Origin: Opitutaceae bacterium
Lineage (GTDB): Bacteria > Verrucomicrobiota > Verrucomicrobiia > Opitutales > Opitutaceae
Direction of reading: 5' to 3'
Assembly (NCBI GenBank): GCA_028280955.1
Contig: JANQKU010000239.1
Location: 1-42,371, forward strand
DNA: 42,371 nucleotides
Program-made: the position numbers and the translations under genes
Shown: in pieces, positions 1 to 8,269 of the stretch
How the letters are laid out: every line of letters begins with the position of its first letter
Position numbering within the stretch: the stretch's first letter is position 1
The notes under the pieces: generated by a model
Databases searched by the model: none
What the model was told of the DNA's origin: nothing
The model's input: only the letters and a program-made list of their open reading frames with translations

Positions 1-1659
1 GCTATGCAGCTTGGCAAGTGGAGACGGGCAGATGACTATTGGTTATCCTATATTGGACCCAGTGAACTTTTCAGAGATTGTGCTTCAGCAGTTGTTGAAA
101 ACAGTGGGCGTATTTTTGCTAAATTACAAGTTTCATGCTCTCATGAAGTCTCATCTGTCCCTTTTGTACCGAGCCCCGGGAATATCTATGATAAGCTTAA
201 GGCGATGCATGATCTTGGAGTTAGCGGTGTGATGCAAAGCTGGCTTGGTGGAGGGTATCCTTCTCTTATGGTGAAAGCAGTCGGAGAGCTTTCTTTTAAG
301 GAATTTCCTGAGACGAAAGAAAAATTTTTAATGTCACTTGCTCAAAAGGATTGGGGTCCAAAGGCAAAGGATGTGGTAAAGGTATGGAATTTGTTTCAGG
401 AAGCTTATGGGAATTATCCTCTTGCGGTAGCCTTTGGCTATTATGGGCCCATGCATGATGGACCTCTTTGGCCCTTATATCTTGAGCCTCGGAATCTGCC
501 TCTTGCTCCAAACTATCTTACTGATTTTCCGCCGAGTGGAGATCGGATAGGGGAGTGCATCCTCTATAATCATACCTTGGAAGAAATACTTATTCTTTGT
601 CGTGCCATGTCTGAGACGTGGGATCAGGGAGTGGCAATCTTGAAAGGACTTAGAGAGTGTTATGCGTCCGATAGAGAACGAATAAAAGAGATAAATGTGG
701 CTGCTGCTCTAGGGGTACATTTTAGAAGTGGGATCAATATTTTCAGGTTTTATCATTTGCGCGAACAATTAGCCGAAAATCTCCAAGTAGATGCTCTTGG
801 AATTCTAGGGCAAATGGAACAGATTGTTCTCAACGAGATTGAGAATTCGGAGGAATTGCTCGATTATGTAAATTATGACCCTCTTCTTGGTTTCAGTTCA
901 GATGCCGAAGATTTCAAATATTACCCGGAAAAGTTCCATTGGCGCATCAAACAACTTAAAGATTTGTTAAAGACAGAATTTCCAACGATCAGGCAAAGAA
1001 TCGAAAAGCAGCTGGTGCCATTTCCCCGTTATACGGGTGAAGAACCTGAAGAAAAGGTATACAACTGCCGCCGTTTTGCTGATTCTTCCATAACGAATGA
1101 AGCTCTGTTTGAAGGATCATGGGAAATGATAAAATCAGATTCTTTGACGATAGTGGGCTCCGAAAGTGTGGATAGCAACACCACTTGGAGAGCCGGTTAT
1201 ACTGATGAGGCATTGTGCATTAATATTTGTTGTAAAAGAGTGGAGAAAAGTGATGACGTTTCGAAACAAAACTCTGAGAATGGCAGTGAATGGGAAACGG
1301 GAGAAGGGGATGAAATGGTCGAGGTTCGACTTGAGCCTCAGCGTCTTTGGCCATATCCCCCTATATTCATAAAGAGGGATGGTTCTTACAAGATGTCGGG
1401 TTTGGAACTGGGGAATTTTCAGGATGATGGGAAAAAAGAGATAGTGGCTATCGACAAACCAGATGAATGGACAGTGACACTGAAGATCCCCTTTGCCAGT
1501 CTTGGCAGAGAGCCAAAAAACAAATTCAAACCTTTAAAGATCAATATTGTCAGAAATAGCGAGGTTAACAGCAAGTGGGTATGTAAAGAACCCCTCGAAA
1601 GACGGATCATCTATTTTACGGAAAACCCAGCAGAATTCGGCTGGTTGGTTTTTGAATGA
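1..1659 (+). CDS. Carbohydrate-active-like protein with C-terminal CBM9-like domain, 5'-truncated by window start
   Basis: The reading frame is open to base 1 (a GCT codon precedes the first visible ATG at base 4), so the true start probably lies outside the window. At least 551 residues are visible. Roughly residues 50-215 are rich in aromatic and Gly/Pro motifs (GVMQSW, GPMHDGP, WPLYL) of the kind seen in large glycosidase-like TIM-barrel proteins of PVC bacteria, but I cannot assign a GH family. Roughly residues 365-551 have the layout of a carbohydrate-binding family 9-like domain: a Trp-containing first strand, an E-V-R-L-E-P stretch, a W-T-V-T-L-K-I-P-F strand and a closing N-I-V-R-N segment. 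The CapA-type gene follows after about 50 bp on the same strand. Acting on a polysaccharide or glycoside is an inference from the C-terminal domain; the N-terminal function is unknown. Confidence 0.7.
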   Translation, partial: AMQLGKWRRADDYWLSYIGPSELFRDCASAVVENSGRIFAKLQVSCSHEVSSVPFVPSPGNIYDKLKAMHDLGVSGVMQSWLGGGYPSLMVKAVGELSFKEFPETKEKFLMSLAQKDWGPKAKDVVKVWNLFQEAYGNYPLAVAFGYYGPMHDGPLWPLYLEPRNLPLAPNYLTDFPPSGDRIGECILYNHTLEEILILCRAMSETWDQGVAILKGLRECYASDRERIKEINVAAALGVHFRSGINIFRFYHLREQLAENLQVDALGILGQMEQIVLNEIENSEELLDYVNYDPLLGFSSDAEDFKYYPEKFHWRIKQLKDLLKTEFPTIRQRIEKQLVPFPRYTGEEPEEKVYNCRRFADSSITNEALFEGSWEMIKSDSLTIVGSESVDSNTTWRAGYTDEALCINICCKRVEKSDDVSKQNSENGSEWETGEGDEMVEVRLEPQRLWPYPPIFIKRDGSYKMSGLELGNFQDDGKKEIVAIDKPDEWTVTLKIPFASLGREPKNKFKPLKINIVRNSEVNSKWVCKEPLERRIIYFTENPAEFGWLVFE

Positions 1660-1717
1660 AAACTGTTAGACTGCCTTTATGATATAGCTGCAGCAGAGAA
1701 GAAGAACGCTTTTGGAA

Positions 1718-2980
1718 ATGGATATTAAGAATGGAAGAATTGATCTGTCGGGAAAAGAGGAGACCAGTCATCAGATAAGTCTTCTGCTGGCAGGAGATTT
1801 TTGCTCGATAAGCAGGACAGAGAGAGCTATTTTAGCAGGAAAAACCATGGAAATGGTTCAATCGATCTATCCTCTTTTGCAGAACTCTGATATTTCCATT
1901 GTTAACTTGGAAGCTCCTCTTACAATTTCGGAAAAAAGTATCCAAAAAACGGGACCCAATCTGAAAGGTGATCCTGAATGTGTGAAATTTCTTGAAGGAG
2001 CAGGATTTGACGTGGCTAATCTGGCAAACAATCACATCAAGGATATGGGATCTGAAGCTGTCCTGGAGACGATGGCGACATTGAAGAGGAATGAAATATT
2101 GTCAGTAGGAGCCGGTGAGAACTTGGAGGAAGCGGTAAAGCCTCTGATTATCGAAAAAAAAGGTAAGAAAATCGCTGTTCTCGCCTATGCTGAAAACGAA
2201 TTTTCTATTGCTGACGAGACATCTGCGGGCGCTGCCAATCTGGATCTCGTTTCAAATCTGGAGCAAATAAGGCAGGTTTCTCTGGAAAATGATATCACAA
2301 TTGTTTTGATACATGGCGGGAATGAATATTGTCCGGTGCCCAGCCCGAGAATGCGCCAATGGTATAGAGCTTTTGTTAAGGCTGGCGCTTCAGCTGTGGC
2401 GGCCACGCATACTCATTGCCCTCAAGGGATGGAGATTGTGGATGGTGCGCCGATTTTCTATAGTATGGGAAATTTCCTTTTCGATACGCCCTATAAAGAC
2501 ACAGAATATTCTGAAGAAGATTTTTGGTGGAAAGGGTATATGGTAAAGCTGGACTTCGTTAAAAATAAAGTAGCCTCAATTGAGTTTGTCCCTGTTTCTT
2601 CGGGTCCAGATGGTACAGCTGTAAAATTGATAGAAGGAAATGAAAAGGAGGTTTTTTTGAGTTACCTTCAGCATATTTCAACAATCATTCAAAATGAGAA
2701 AAAGGTAAATGATTTATGGAATGCCTGGTGTTTAAAAGAAGGTCCAACGTGGATTGAATATTTTAAAAAAGCTCAGTATCCGGCAGTGACTGATGAGGCT
2801 TCAATCGACACAATGGTTTTACGAAATGGGTTTACCTGTGAGGCGCATCATGAGGTAGTTAGAACTTTTTTGAGGATGATTTGCGAGGGGAAAACTTCAG
2901 AAGCTGAAAAACATATGAATGAATTGGAAGGTCTGCGGAGGGGCGTTATTGAACAGGAGTTTTCTGATGGAAATAGTTGA
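1718..2980 (+). CDS. CapA/PGA_cap-type metallophosphoesterase-fold protein
   Basis: This belongs to the CapA (poly-gamma-glutamate capsule biosynthesis) family, which has a calcineurin-like metallophosphoesterase fold. Visible motifs, in order, are LLLAGDF near the N-terminus (metal-binding Asp), NLEAPLT, LANNHIKDMG (the Asn-His pair), IVLIHGGNEY, ATHTHCPQGMEI and FYSMGNFLFD. These match the family's conserved blocks. There is no signal peptide or membrane segment, unlike many CapA proteins tied to capsule export, and a C-terminal tail of about 110 residues is family-unspecific. ATG at 1718 is chosen; a TTG two codons upstream (1712) is possible, and neither has a strong Shine-Dalgarno. The esterase gene overlaps its 3' end. 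With carbohydrate and esterase neighbours, a hydrolytic role on a small phosphorylated or acylated substrate is as plausible as capsule synthesis. Confidence 0.85.
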   Translation: MDIKNGRIDLSGKEETSHQISLLLAGDFCSISRTERAILAGKTMEMVQSIYPLLQNSDISIVNLEAPLTISEKSIQKTGPNLKGDPECVKFLEGAGFDVANLANNHIKDMGSEAVLETMATLKRNEILSVGAGENLEEAVKPLIIEKKGKKIAVLAYAENEFSIADETSAGAANLDLVSNLEQIRQVSLENDITIVLIHGGNEYCPVPSPRMRQWYRAFVKAGASAVAATHTHCPQGMEIVDGAPIFYSMGNFLFDTPYKDTEYSEEDFWWKGYMVKLDFVKNKVASIEFVPVSSGPDGTAVKLIEGNEKEVFLSYLQHISTIIQNEKKVNDLWNAWCLKEGPTWIEYFKKAQYPAVTDEASIDTMVLRNGFTCEAHHEVVRTFLRMICEGKTSEAEKHMNELEGLRRGVIEQEFSDGNS

Positions 2981-4922
2981 GCTGACTAGCAAAAATGGAT
3001 GTATGGAATACTGTGATACGAGATCACAGTTACAGAGATTTATCTATGGGCGTTCGTCTGAAGCGTTTAAGCGTGGAGATGAGAGAAGAGATGCGATTCG
3101 ATCAATTGAAGAATTTGAAGCTTATCGAAGGCAGATGCGGAAACGTTTTGTGAATCTTATTGCGGGGTTGCCATCAAATGATACTTCATTGAATCCAGTC
3201 ATTACGGGTGAAGTTGTCTGTGATGGGTTTCGCATTGAGAAAGTGATTTTTGAGTCGCGGCCTAAAAATTACGTGACGGCTAATCTTTATCTGCCTGAAG
3301 GACAGGCGGAACGAACGGGAGCGGTTCTCTTCTTATGTGGCCATTCGGAAGAGGGGAAACAGTATCCGGCCTATCAGAGGGTATGTCAGTACCTCGTGCA
3401 AGCAGGGTTTGTTGTTTTAGCCCAGGACCCTATCGGCCAGGGAGAACGTTTTAGCTATTACGAAAAAGAAATTGGGCGAGCAAAGATAAATCCTTGCGTT
3501 CCGGATCATGATCATGCCGGTTTTCAATGCTTGTTCTTGGGAGATAGCCTGGCCAGGTATTTTATCCATGATGCGATGAGAGGTATCGATTATCTTTGTA
3601 CTCGAGATGAGGTGGATTCTTCCAAAATTGGTGTGACTGGTAGTTCGGGAGGAGGGACGCAGACCGTTATGTTGATGGTATGTGATGAAAGGATTGCAGC
3701 GGCAGCGCCGGCCAATTTCGTCATGAACCGGGAATCCTATTTGTATGCAGGAGGAGCTCAGGATTCTGAACAACTTTGGCCCGGGTATACGGCTTTAGGA
3801 TTTGATCACGAGGATTTGCTTCTTTGCATGACACCAAAACCAGTCTGTGTGAATGCGGTTACCTATGATTTTTTTCCGATAGAAGGGACGAGACGAACGG
3901 TAGGGAGAGTCAAACGATTTTGGGAAATGTATAGGAAGGAGAAAAACATCCAATTGCATGAAGATGCATCTGTTCATGATTACACGGAAAAACTTGCCAT
4001 TAAAGCAGCTGAGTTTTTCGCGACTCATTTCAAAGAAGAAAACGTTGATGGTAGCCAATTTTCTATCAGGCCTCTCCCCATTGAAAAGTTGTGGTGCACT
4101 GCTACGGGACAAATCAAAGCAGATTTTGAAGAGGCGTGTTTTGTCTATGAGGAGAATCAAAAACGCCTGGAGGAACTTGCCGCCATTCGTCATGCTAATT
4201 CCGAGAAAAAGCGAGATGAGGAAATTCAAGTGTGGCTCAAGAAAAAGGTTTTTTATGAACGGAAGCCTTGTGACTTGAATCTGCGGTTATTTCATTTGGG
4301 AGAACTATTTGATCTGGAAGTTCAGAGGTGTCTGTGGTGGGCACAGGAAGGATTGTATTCACATGCGCTCTCTTTTAAGGGGCCAGAATGCGCAGAAAAG
4401 CCTCCTGTTACGATTGCCGTTTGGGATGGGGGAACTGCTGCTTTGGAAGATCATCTAGAATGGATCAAAAGAGAATGCTCGGCCGGTAGGGTGGTTCTTG
4501 TTCTCGATGTTGCAGGTGTGGGGTGCCTTGAACCGAATCCGGTTAGTCATTTCGGTGTTTATGAGAGTTATGGAACGTTGCGAAAATTTGCGGATGATTT
4601 AATCTGGCTGGATGATAGTCTGCCTGCCTTAAGGATTTATGATGTTCTCCGAACGGTTGAAATGATCCGGGAGTTTCCTGATTTAAGAGAAGATGATATT
4701 TTTGTTTATGGTTGGGGGAAGTATGGGTTGTATGGACAGTTGGCTGCCTATATGGATGATCGAATTAAGAAGATAACCGTAGAAAACGGGGTGGAGAGTT
4801 TTTCGGAGCTTGTGGCTACCCGATACTATGACTCTTTTGATCTGAAAAGTATCATTCTCCCAGGCACCTTGAAATACACCGATATCGATGAGATAAATGA
4901 GCGATTGAGATGTAAGGGATGA
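2967..4922 (+). CDS. Two-domain alpha/beta-hydrolase (acetyl-xylan-esterase-like), second domain degenerate
   Basis: The protein is 651 aa from ATG 2967, which has a good ribosome site (caggag, 2954-2959, 7 nt spacing) and overlaps the capA-like stop by 14 nt. An in-frame ATG at 2919 is less likely. The N-terminal half is an alpha/beta-hydrolase with a nucleophile elbow G-S-S-G-G (Ser about 227), a candidate acid Asp about 301 in TYDFF and a His about 337 in SVHDY. The oxyanion-region GHSEEG lies upstream. The C-terminal half (about 475-651) again resembles a hydrolase core (strand TIAVWDGG, then VVLVLDVAGVG), but its elbow reads G-W-G-K-Y-G with no serine, so it is probably non-catalytic. 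The protein lacks a signal peptide. Deacylation of carbohydrate or another ester is likely; the exact substrate is unknown. Confidence 0.82.
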   Translation: MEIVELTSKNGCMEYCDTRSQLQRFIYGRSSEAFKRGDERRDAIRSIEEFEAYRRQMRKRFVNLIAGLPSNDTSLNPVITGEVVCDGFRIEKVIFESRPKNYVTANLYLPEGQAERTGAVLFLCGHSEEGKQYPAYQRVCQYLVQAGFVVLAQDPIGQGERFSYYEKEIGRAKINPCVPDHDHAGFQCLFLGDSLARYFIHDAMRGIDYLCTRDEVDSSKIGVTGSSGGGTQTVMLMVCDERIAAAAPANFVMNRESYLYAGGAQDSEQLWPGYTALGFDHEDLLLCMTPKPVCVNAVTYDFFPIEGTRRTVGRVKRFWEMYRKEKNIQLHEDASVHDYTEKLAIKAAEFFATHFKEENVDGSQFSIRPLPIEKLWCTATGQIKADFEEACFVYEENQKRLEELAAIRHANSEKKRDEEIQVWLKKKVFYERKPCDLNLRLFHLGELFDLEVQRCLWWAQEGLYSHALSFKGPECAEKPPVTIAVWDGGTAALEDHLEWIKRECSAGRVVLVLDVAGVGCLEPNPVSHFGVYESYGTLRKFADDLIWLDDSLPALRIYDVLRTVEMIREFPDLREDDIFVYGWGKYGLYGQLAAYMDDRIKKITVENGVESFSELVATRYYDSFDLKSIILPGTLKYTDIDEINERLRCKG

Positions 4923-4965
4923 AGTTTTCCTTGAATTTGATAGAGAGAGGATAGAAGACTGAGGT

Positions 4966-5730
4966 GTGTTAAAAATAAAACCTCGTTATTATCGCTGGCA
5001 TGTTGATCCAGGTGTTGAATGGAGTGAAGCAAACACAAGCTACGACACACTCGATTGGGAAATCCCCTTGGAAAAAGCAGCGGTTATTGCTTTGGATACC
5101 TGGGCGTTTCATTATTTAAAAGAAACACGGGAGCGGATAAATGATATTACGGAGAACAAAATTGTTCCTCTCTTGGATAAGTGTCGAACGGCTGGTTTGG
5201 AAATTATTCATGCGCCTGGTGTGCAAGTAGCGGTTAAGCATCCTCAATGGGTGAAGATGGTGGAAGAAGATGAGCTTGAATGGCCTGTCTATGATCCGGA
5301 ATGGCCTCCAAAAGATTTTATTGAACGCAAGGGTGAGTTTGCCAAATACGATCATCCGTTTGAACCTCGTCAGGCTTGGTTAGAGGAACGTCGCAAGGAA
5401 CGTTGTTTTCATCCGTTGGTTGAACCGAAAGAGAGAGAAGCAGTGGTGGCAAATGGAGAAGAGCTTCATCGTTATTGCAAAAAGAAAGGAATCCTTTTCC
5501 TTATCTATGTTGGATTTAATACCAACCATTGTATCATTTTAAATGATTACGGGACGACGCATATGCATAACCGTGGCTATAAAGTAACGCTGGTTCGCGA
5601 TTGTACCACGGGGATGGAATCTTTCGAAACTGTCGAAAGACTCGATCAAACAAGAGCTGTTATCTTACATTTGGAAATGACGCAGCGATTTTCCATTACA
5701 GCGGATGAACTGATGGAGGGTTTGCCGTAG
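4966..5730 (+). CDS. Isochorismatase-like cysteine hydrolase
   Basis: This 254-aa protein of the isochorismatase/nicotinamidase fold starts at GTG 4966, 43 bp after the esterase. The catalytic triad of the family is recognisable: Asp about 44 in ALDTW, a Lys about 156 in VEPKEREAV, and Cys 189 in GFNTNHC, followed by the typical GYKVTLVRDC segment. An insertion of about 60 residues rich in acidic and aromatic residues sits between the Asp and Lys blocks. The family hydrolyses amides or vinyl ethers of small molecules (carbamoyl, ureido, N-formyl groups). Position between the esterase and an AraC regulator suggests a small-molecule catabolic step in the same operon. The substrate cannot be told from the sequence. 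Confidence 0.85.
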   Translation: MLKIKPRYYRWHVDPGVEWSEANTSYDTLDWEIPLEKAAVIALDTWAFHYLKETRERINDITENKIVPLLDKCRTAGLEIIHAPGVQVAVKHPQWVKMVEEDELEWPVYDPEWPPKDFIERKGEFAKYDHPFEPRQAWLEERRKERCFHPLVEPKEREAVVANGEELHRYCKKKGILFLIYVGFNTNHCIILNDYGTTHMHNRGYKVTLVRDCTTGMESFETVERLDQTRAVILHLEMTQRFSITADELMEGLP

Positions 5731-5757
5731 TGATTAAAACAGCTGGTTAAAACGATA

Positions 5758-6627
5758 ATGCCGGAGAAAGCTGTTTATTCAGGTTGGGATCGAGTTTCAC
5801 CTCGGTTGGGCTATGCCAATTTCTATGAAGGTGAACCAGGGAGTTGTTTTGGTCCTCGCAGTTTACGGGATTTTCAGTTGATTTTTGTTTTGGCAGGGGA
5901 GGGAAAGGCTGAATGGGATACGGTTTCTTGTAATATTTATTCAGGTGATATTCTCTTTTGGCCCCCGAGAGCTACGCAGTTTGTTTCTACTTCAGGAGAT
6001 CAAAATTTGCGGCTTATCGGTTTGCACTTTGTTTTTGATGAATCGGAATATGGAGGGTCTGAAGGGATTGATTGTATTGAAAAAATAATACCAAAATGCT
6101 CGATTGAGCCTTTACCTCCACCTCACCTCAGAAGCCGACTTTCCCGTCCCATTTTTACCTTTTGTAAGGATTTGGCGTTGAGCTATATTTCTTCTCCATA
6201 TGGAAGGATTCTAGAGAAAAAGGGGCTGCTTTTACTTTTGTTTCAGGCTTGGCAGGAGGAAATTGAAAGGGCGAGGGGAAGGGCCAATGTTTCACGTCGT
6301 CATCTGCTTTTGGTTGAGAGAGCAGAATCGGCTCTCTGTAAGGATCTCAAAAATACGCCTTCCTGGAATGAGATAGCGGCGGAATTAAATGTTTCGAAGC
6401 GCTACTTGAGCGACCTTTTTAGGGGTCATACCGGAATGGGATTCAAAGGGTATTTGCGAGAACAGCGTTTGGTTGAAGCTCGCAGGCTCTTAACAGAAGG
6501 GACGATGACGATCAGTGAAGTGGCTTATACGGTGGGTTTTAATGATCCTTTTTATTTTTCACAGGAGTTTTCCAAGCGATTCCGTCTTTCCCCCAAAGCT
6601 TTTCGCCAGCAATTCAGGACGATTTGA
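5758..6627 (+). CDS. AraC-family transcriptional regulator
   Basis: The protein is 289 aa. Residues about 15-90 resemble the AraC cupin-like sensor (FQLIFVLAGEGKAEW, then SGDILFWPP), which usually binds a sugar or other small ligand. Residues about 185-289 form the tandem helix-turn-helix domain: WNEIAAELNVSKRYLSDLFRGHTG for the first HTH and ISEVAYTVGFNDPFYFSQEFSKRF for the second, the AraC signature. The gene follows the isochorismatase-like gene by 27 bp on the same strand, so it is probably the last gene of the 1-6627 unit and likely regulates it. No clear ribosome site is visible before ATG 5758. Confidence 0.92.
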   Translation: MPEKAVYSGWDRVSPRLGYANFYEGEPGSCFGPRSLRDFQLIFVLAGEGKAEWDTVSCNIYSGDILFWPPRATQFVSTSGDQNLRLIGLHFVFDESEYGGSEGIDCIEKIIPKCSIEPLPPPHLRSRLSRPIFTFCKDLALSYISSPYGRILEKKGLLLLLFQAWQEEIERARGRANVSRRHLLLVERAESALCKDLKNTPSWNEIAAELNVSKRYLSDLFRGHTGMGFKGYLREQRLVEARRLLTEGTMTISEVAYTVGFNDPFYFSQEFSKRFRLSPKAFRQQFRTI

Positions 6628-6719
6628 TTTTTTCAATAGTGGTTTTAACTGACGAATGAAATGAAGGCCTTTCTGCACTTTTTTCCAGGTCTTTGTCGTT
6701 TTGTTTAGTCTTCTCAGGG

Positions 6720-6747
6720 TTGTTTTAGGCGCTTAATTCTCTATATT
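6720..6747 (+). promoter_or_regulatory. Candidate sigma70-type promoter for the ferritin-like gene
   Basis: TTGTTT (6720-6725) and TATATT (6742-6747) are separated by 16 bp, about 40 bp upstream of the ATG at 6789, within a 161-bp intergenic stretch. Spacing and match to consensus are reasonable, but this is by eye only. Confidence 0.4.
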
Positions 6748-6788
6748 AGTTTAATTTTAAGACCCTAAAAGAAACTCATTTTATTGTT

Positions 6789-8123
6789 ATGGCTACTTCT
6801 CAATCAACTGATGCATCCGCATCGAAATCTTCAGGCAAATCATCACTGCGCATGCTCGCAGTCATGGACATGGCGAATTTGCTGCGCCATATTTTTGAAT
6901 ATGAACGGGAGATGATCAGAACGGCAACGACTTTGGTCTATCGCGTTGGTGAACCTGAGTTAAAGTATTTGCTCTGTCAGCATATTTGGGAATCTGCCCA
7001 GCATGCACGTTTTTTGCGTGAAAGAGGACGAGAGATGGCGGGATTTGGTTCCGGCGAAAGTGTTCGTACTGAAATTCGTAAAATTTTTGAGGAAGCGGTA
7101 AAACCAGAGGATGGTATGATTGCCTTGGCTGGCTTTTACCGGGTTTTAAAACCAGCGTTATTGAAGTCTTACCGTTATTATTTGAAGGAAACAGACCATT
7201 TGGCGGATTGGCCTTCCAAGCAACTACTACAGGAATTTATTGCTGATGAAGAACGCCATGCTTCTGAGATGGAGAAATACCTTGAGGGTGTTGAAGCAGG
7301 AGAATGGGTGAGCCACATGAAAACCGCTCTTTCCAGCATTGGTGGTTTGCTGGAGATCGAAGAAAAAGAGGATCTTCCAGCTGGGTTTGTTTGGAAGCAT
7401 GAAAAAGAGGGTTATTCTCATCCCCCTGTTTGCAGCCGGGGAAAATATCCGGTTTGCTCCAGTGTCTTTGGACATAATCCGGATGAAGATCCCATCATTC
7501 GTCCATGGCTTGAAGAAGAGGCCAATACCGATGCGGCTGTGTTGCGGTTGATGATCTATGTCTGGTTAATGATGGAGATGGATGCAGTGGATTACCTAGC
7601 TACTATTTTCTATGATACACCCGAGGCTCCTCTCGATATGCATTACGATATGGCACGACACCTTTGGGATGAATCCAGGCATAGTCAGTTTGGTTTCCGT
7701 CAACTTCCGCGTTTGGGCGTGGATGTCATGACGGTTGAGCATTCGTTGGATCTCTATTGTATCTTAGTTCAGATGCCTGCTCCAGAGCGTTACGCCATGA
7801 TGACGATGGAATTTGAAGCGGGTAGTTTTCCGACCAAGGCTTATCTCATCGACCGTATTCGTGAACTGAATGATTTCGAGGTGGATACTTTGTTGGCCTT
7901 TGATCGCAATGATGAACAGAATCATGTCCGTTATGGTCATCAATGGTTAAAGCCTTTGATGGAGCAGTTTGGTATTGAGGCCGAAGTAGGTGATTTTGTT
8001 AAAGCGACACAAAAGAAGTTTGAAGAATTTGCCGAGAAGTTTGGAGGAAAAATTCCCCATTCTCTTTCTCCAGAAGAACGATTGACGGGTAATAAGATTA
8101 AGAAAATCGCCGGGGTTAACTAA
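6789..8123 (+). CDS. Two-domain ferritin-like di-iron protein
   Basis: The protein is 444 aa with two successive ferritin-like four-helix domains. Domain 1 (about 25-175) carries a Glu on the first helix (E37/E39/E41 region), E68/H72 in WESAQH and E154/H157 in ADEERH. Domain 2 (about 240-410) carries E263, D294-E295/H298 in WDESRH, a Glu pair E341/E343 and E376/H379 in NDEQNH. Each domain therefore has the paired E-x-x-H type ligands expected for a carboxylate-bridged di-iron site. The linker (about 185-240) contains a Cys/Pro-rich patch (HPPVCSRGKYPVCSS). An N-terminal Ser/Lys-rich tail of about 20 residues precedes domain 1. It appears monocistronic, with its own promoter and terminator. 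An oxidase or oxygenase role is inferred from the family; iron storage is less likely for a two-domain fusion. Confidence 0.8.
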   Translation: MATSQSTDASASKSSGKSSLRMLAVMDMANLLRHIFEYEREMIRTATTLVYRVGEPELKYLLCQHIWESAQHARFLRERGREMAGFGSGESVRTEIRKIFEEAVKPEDGMIALAGFYRVLKPALLKSYRYYLKETDHLADWPSKQLLQEFIADEERHASEMEKYLEGVEAGEWVSHMKTALSSIGGLLEIEEKEDLPAGFVWKHEKEGYSHPPVCSRGKYPVCSSVFGHNPDEDPIIRPWLEEEANTDAAVLRLMIYVWLMMEMDAVDYLATIFYDTPEAPLDMHYDMARHLWDESRHSQFGFRQLPRLGVDVMTVEHSLDLYCILVQMPAPERYAMMTMEFEAGSFPTKAYLIDRIRELNDFEVDTLLAFDRNDEQNHVRYGHQWLKPLMEQFGIEAEVGDFVKATQKKFEEFAEKFGGKIPHSLSPEERLTGNKIKKIAGVN

Positions 8124-8143
8124 GGTTAATTTAATTTATTTAC

Positions 8144-8176
8144 AAAGGCAGGCACTGAGGTGTCTGCCTTTTTTAT
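8144..8176 (+). terminator. Rho-independent terminator after the ferritin-like gene
   Basis: A 12-bp stem (aaaggcaggcac, 8144-8155, pairing with gtgtctgccttt, 8160-8171, with one G-U pair) has a 4-nt loop and is followed by a T-run. It lies 20 bp after the stop codon of the two-domain ferritin-like gene. Confidence 0.9.
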
Positions 8177-8215
8177 TTTAAATGGTGGATGGTCAAAAGT
8201 TTCCTTCAGCGTTTC

Positions 8216-8245
8216 TTGACATGAAGTAGTATGGCATAGTATGGC
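8216..8245 (+). promoter_or_regulatory. Candidate promoter with a helically phased direct repeat upstream of the GntR-type regulator
   Basis: A perfect -35-like TTGACA (8216-8221) is followed by two copies of TAGTATGGC (8227-8235 and 8237-8245), offset by exactly 10 bp, that is one helical turn. A palindrome GCTATAGC follows directly. The ATG of the regulator is at 8270. The repeats overlap the expected core promoter, which fits an autoregulatory operator. No convincing -10 hexamer at ideal spacing is seen; TATGGC at 8240 is the nearest. Confidence 0.45.
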
Positions 8246-8269
8246 TATAGCTAGAGTGATATTCTTCGG

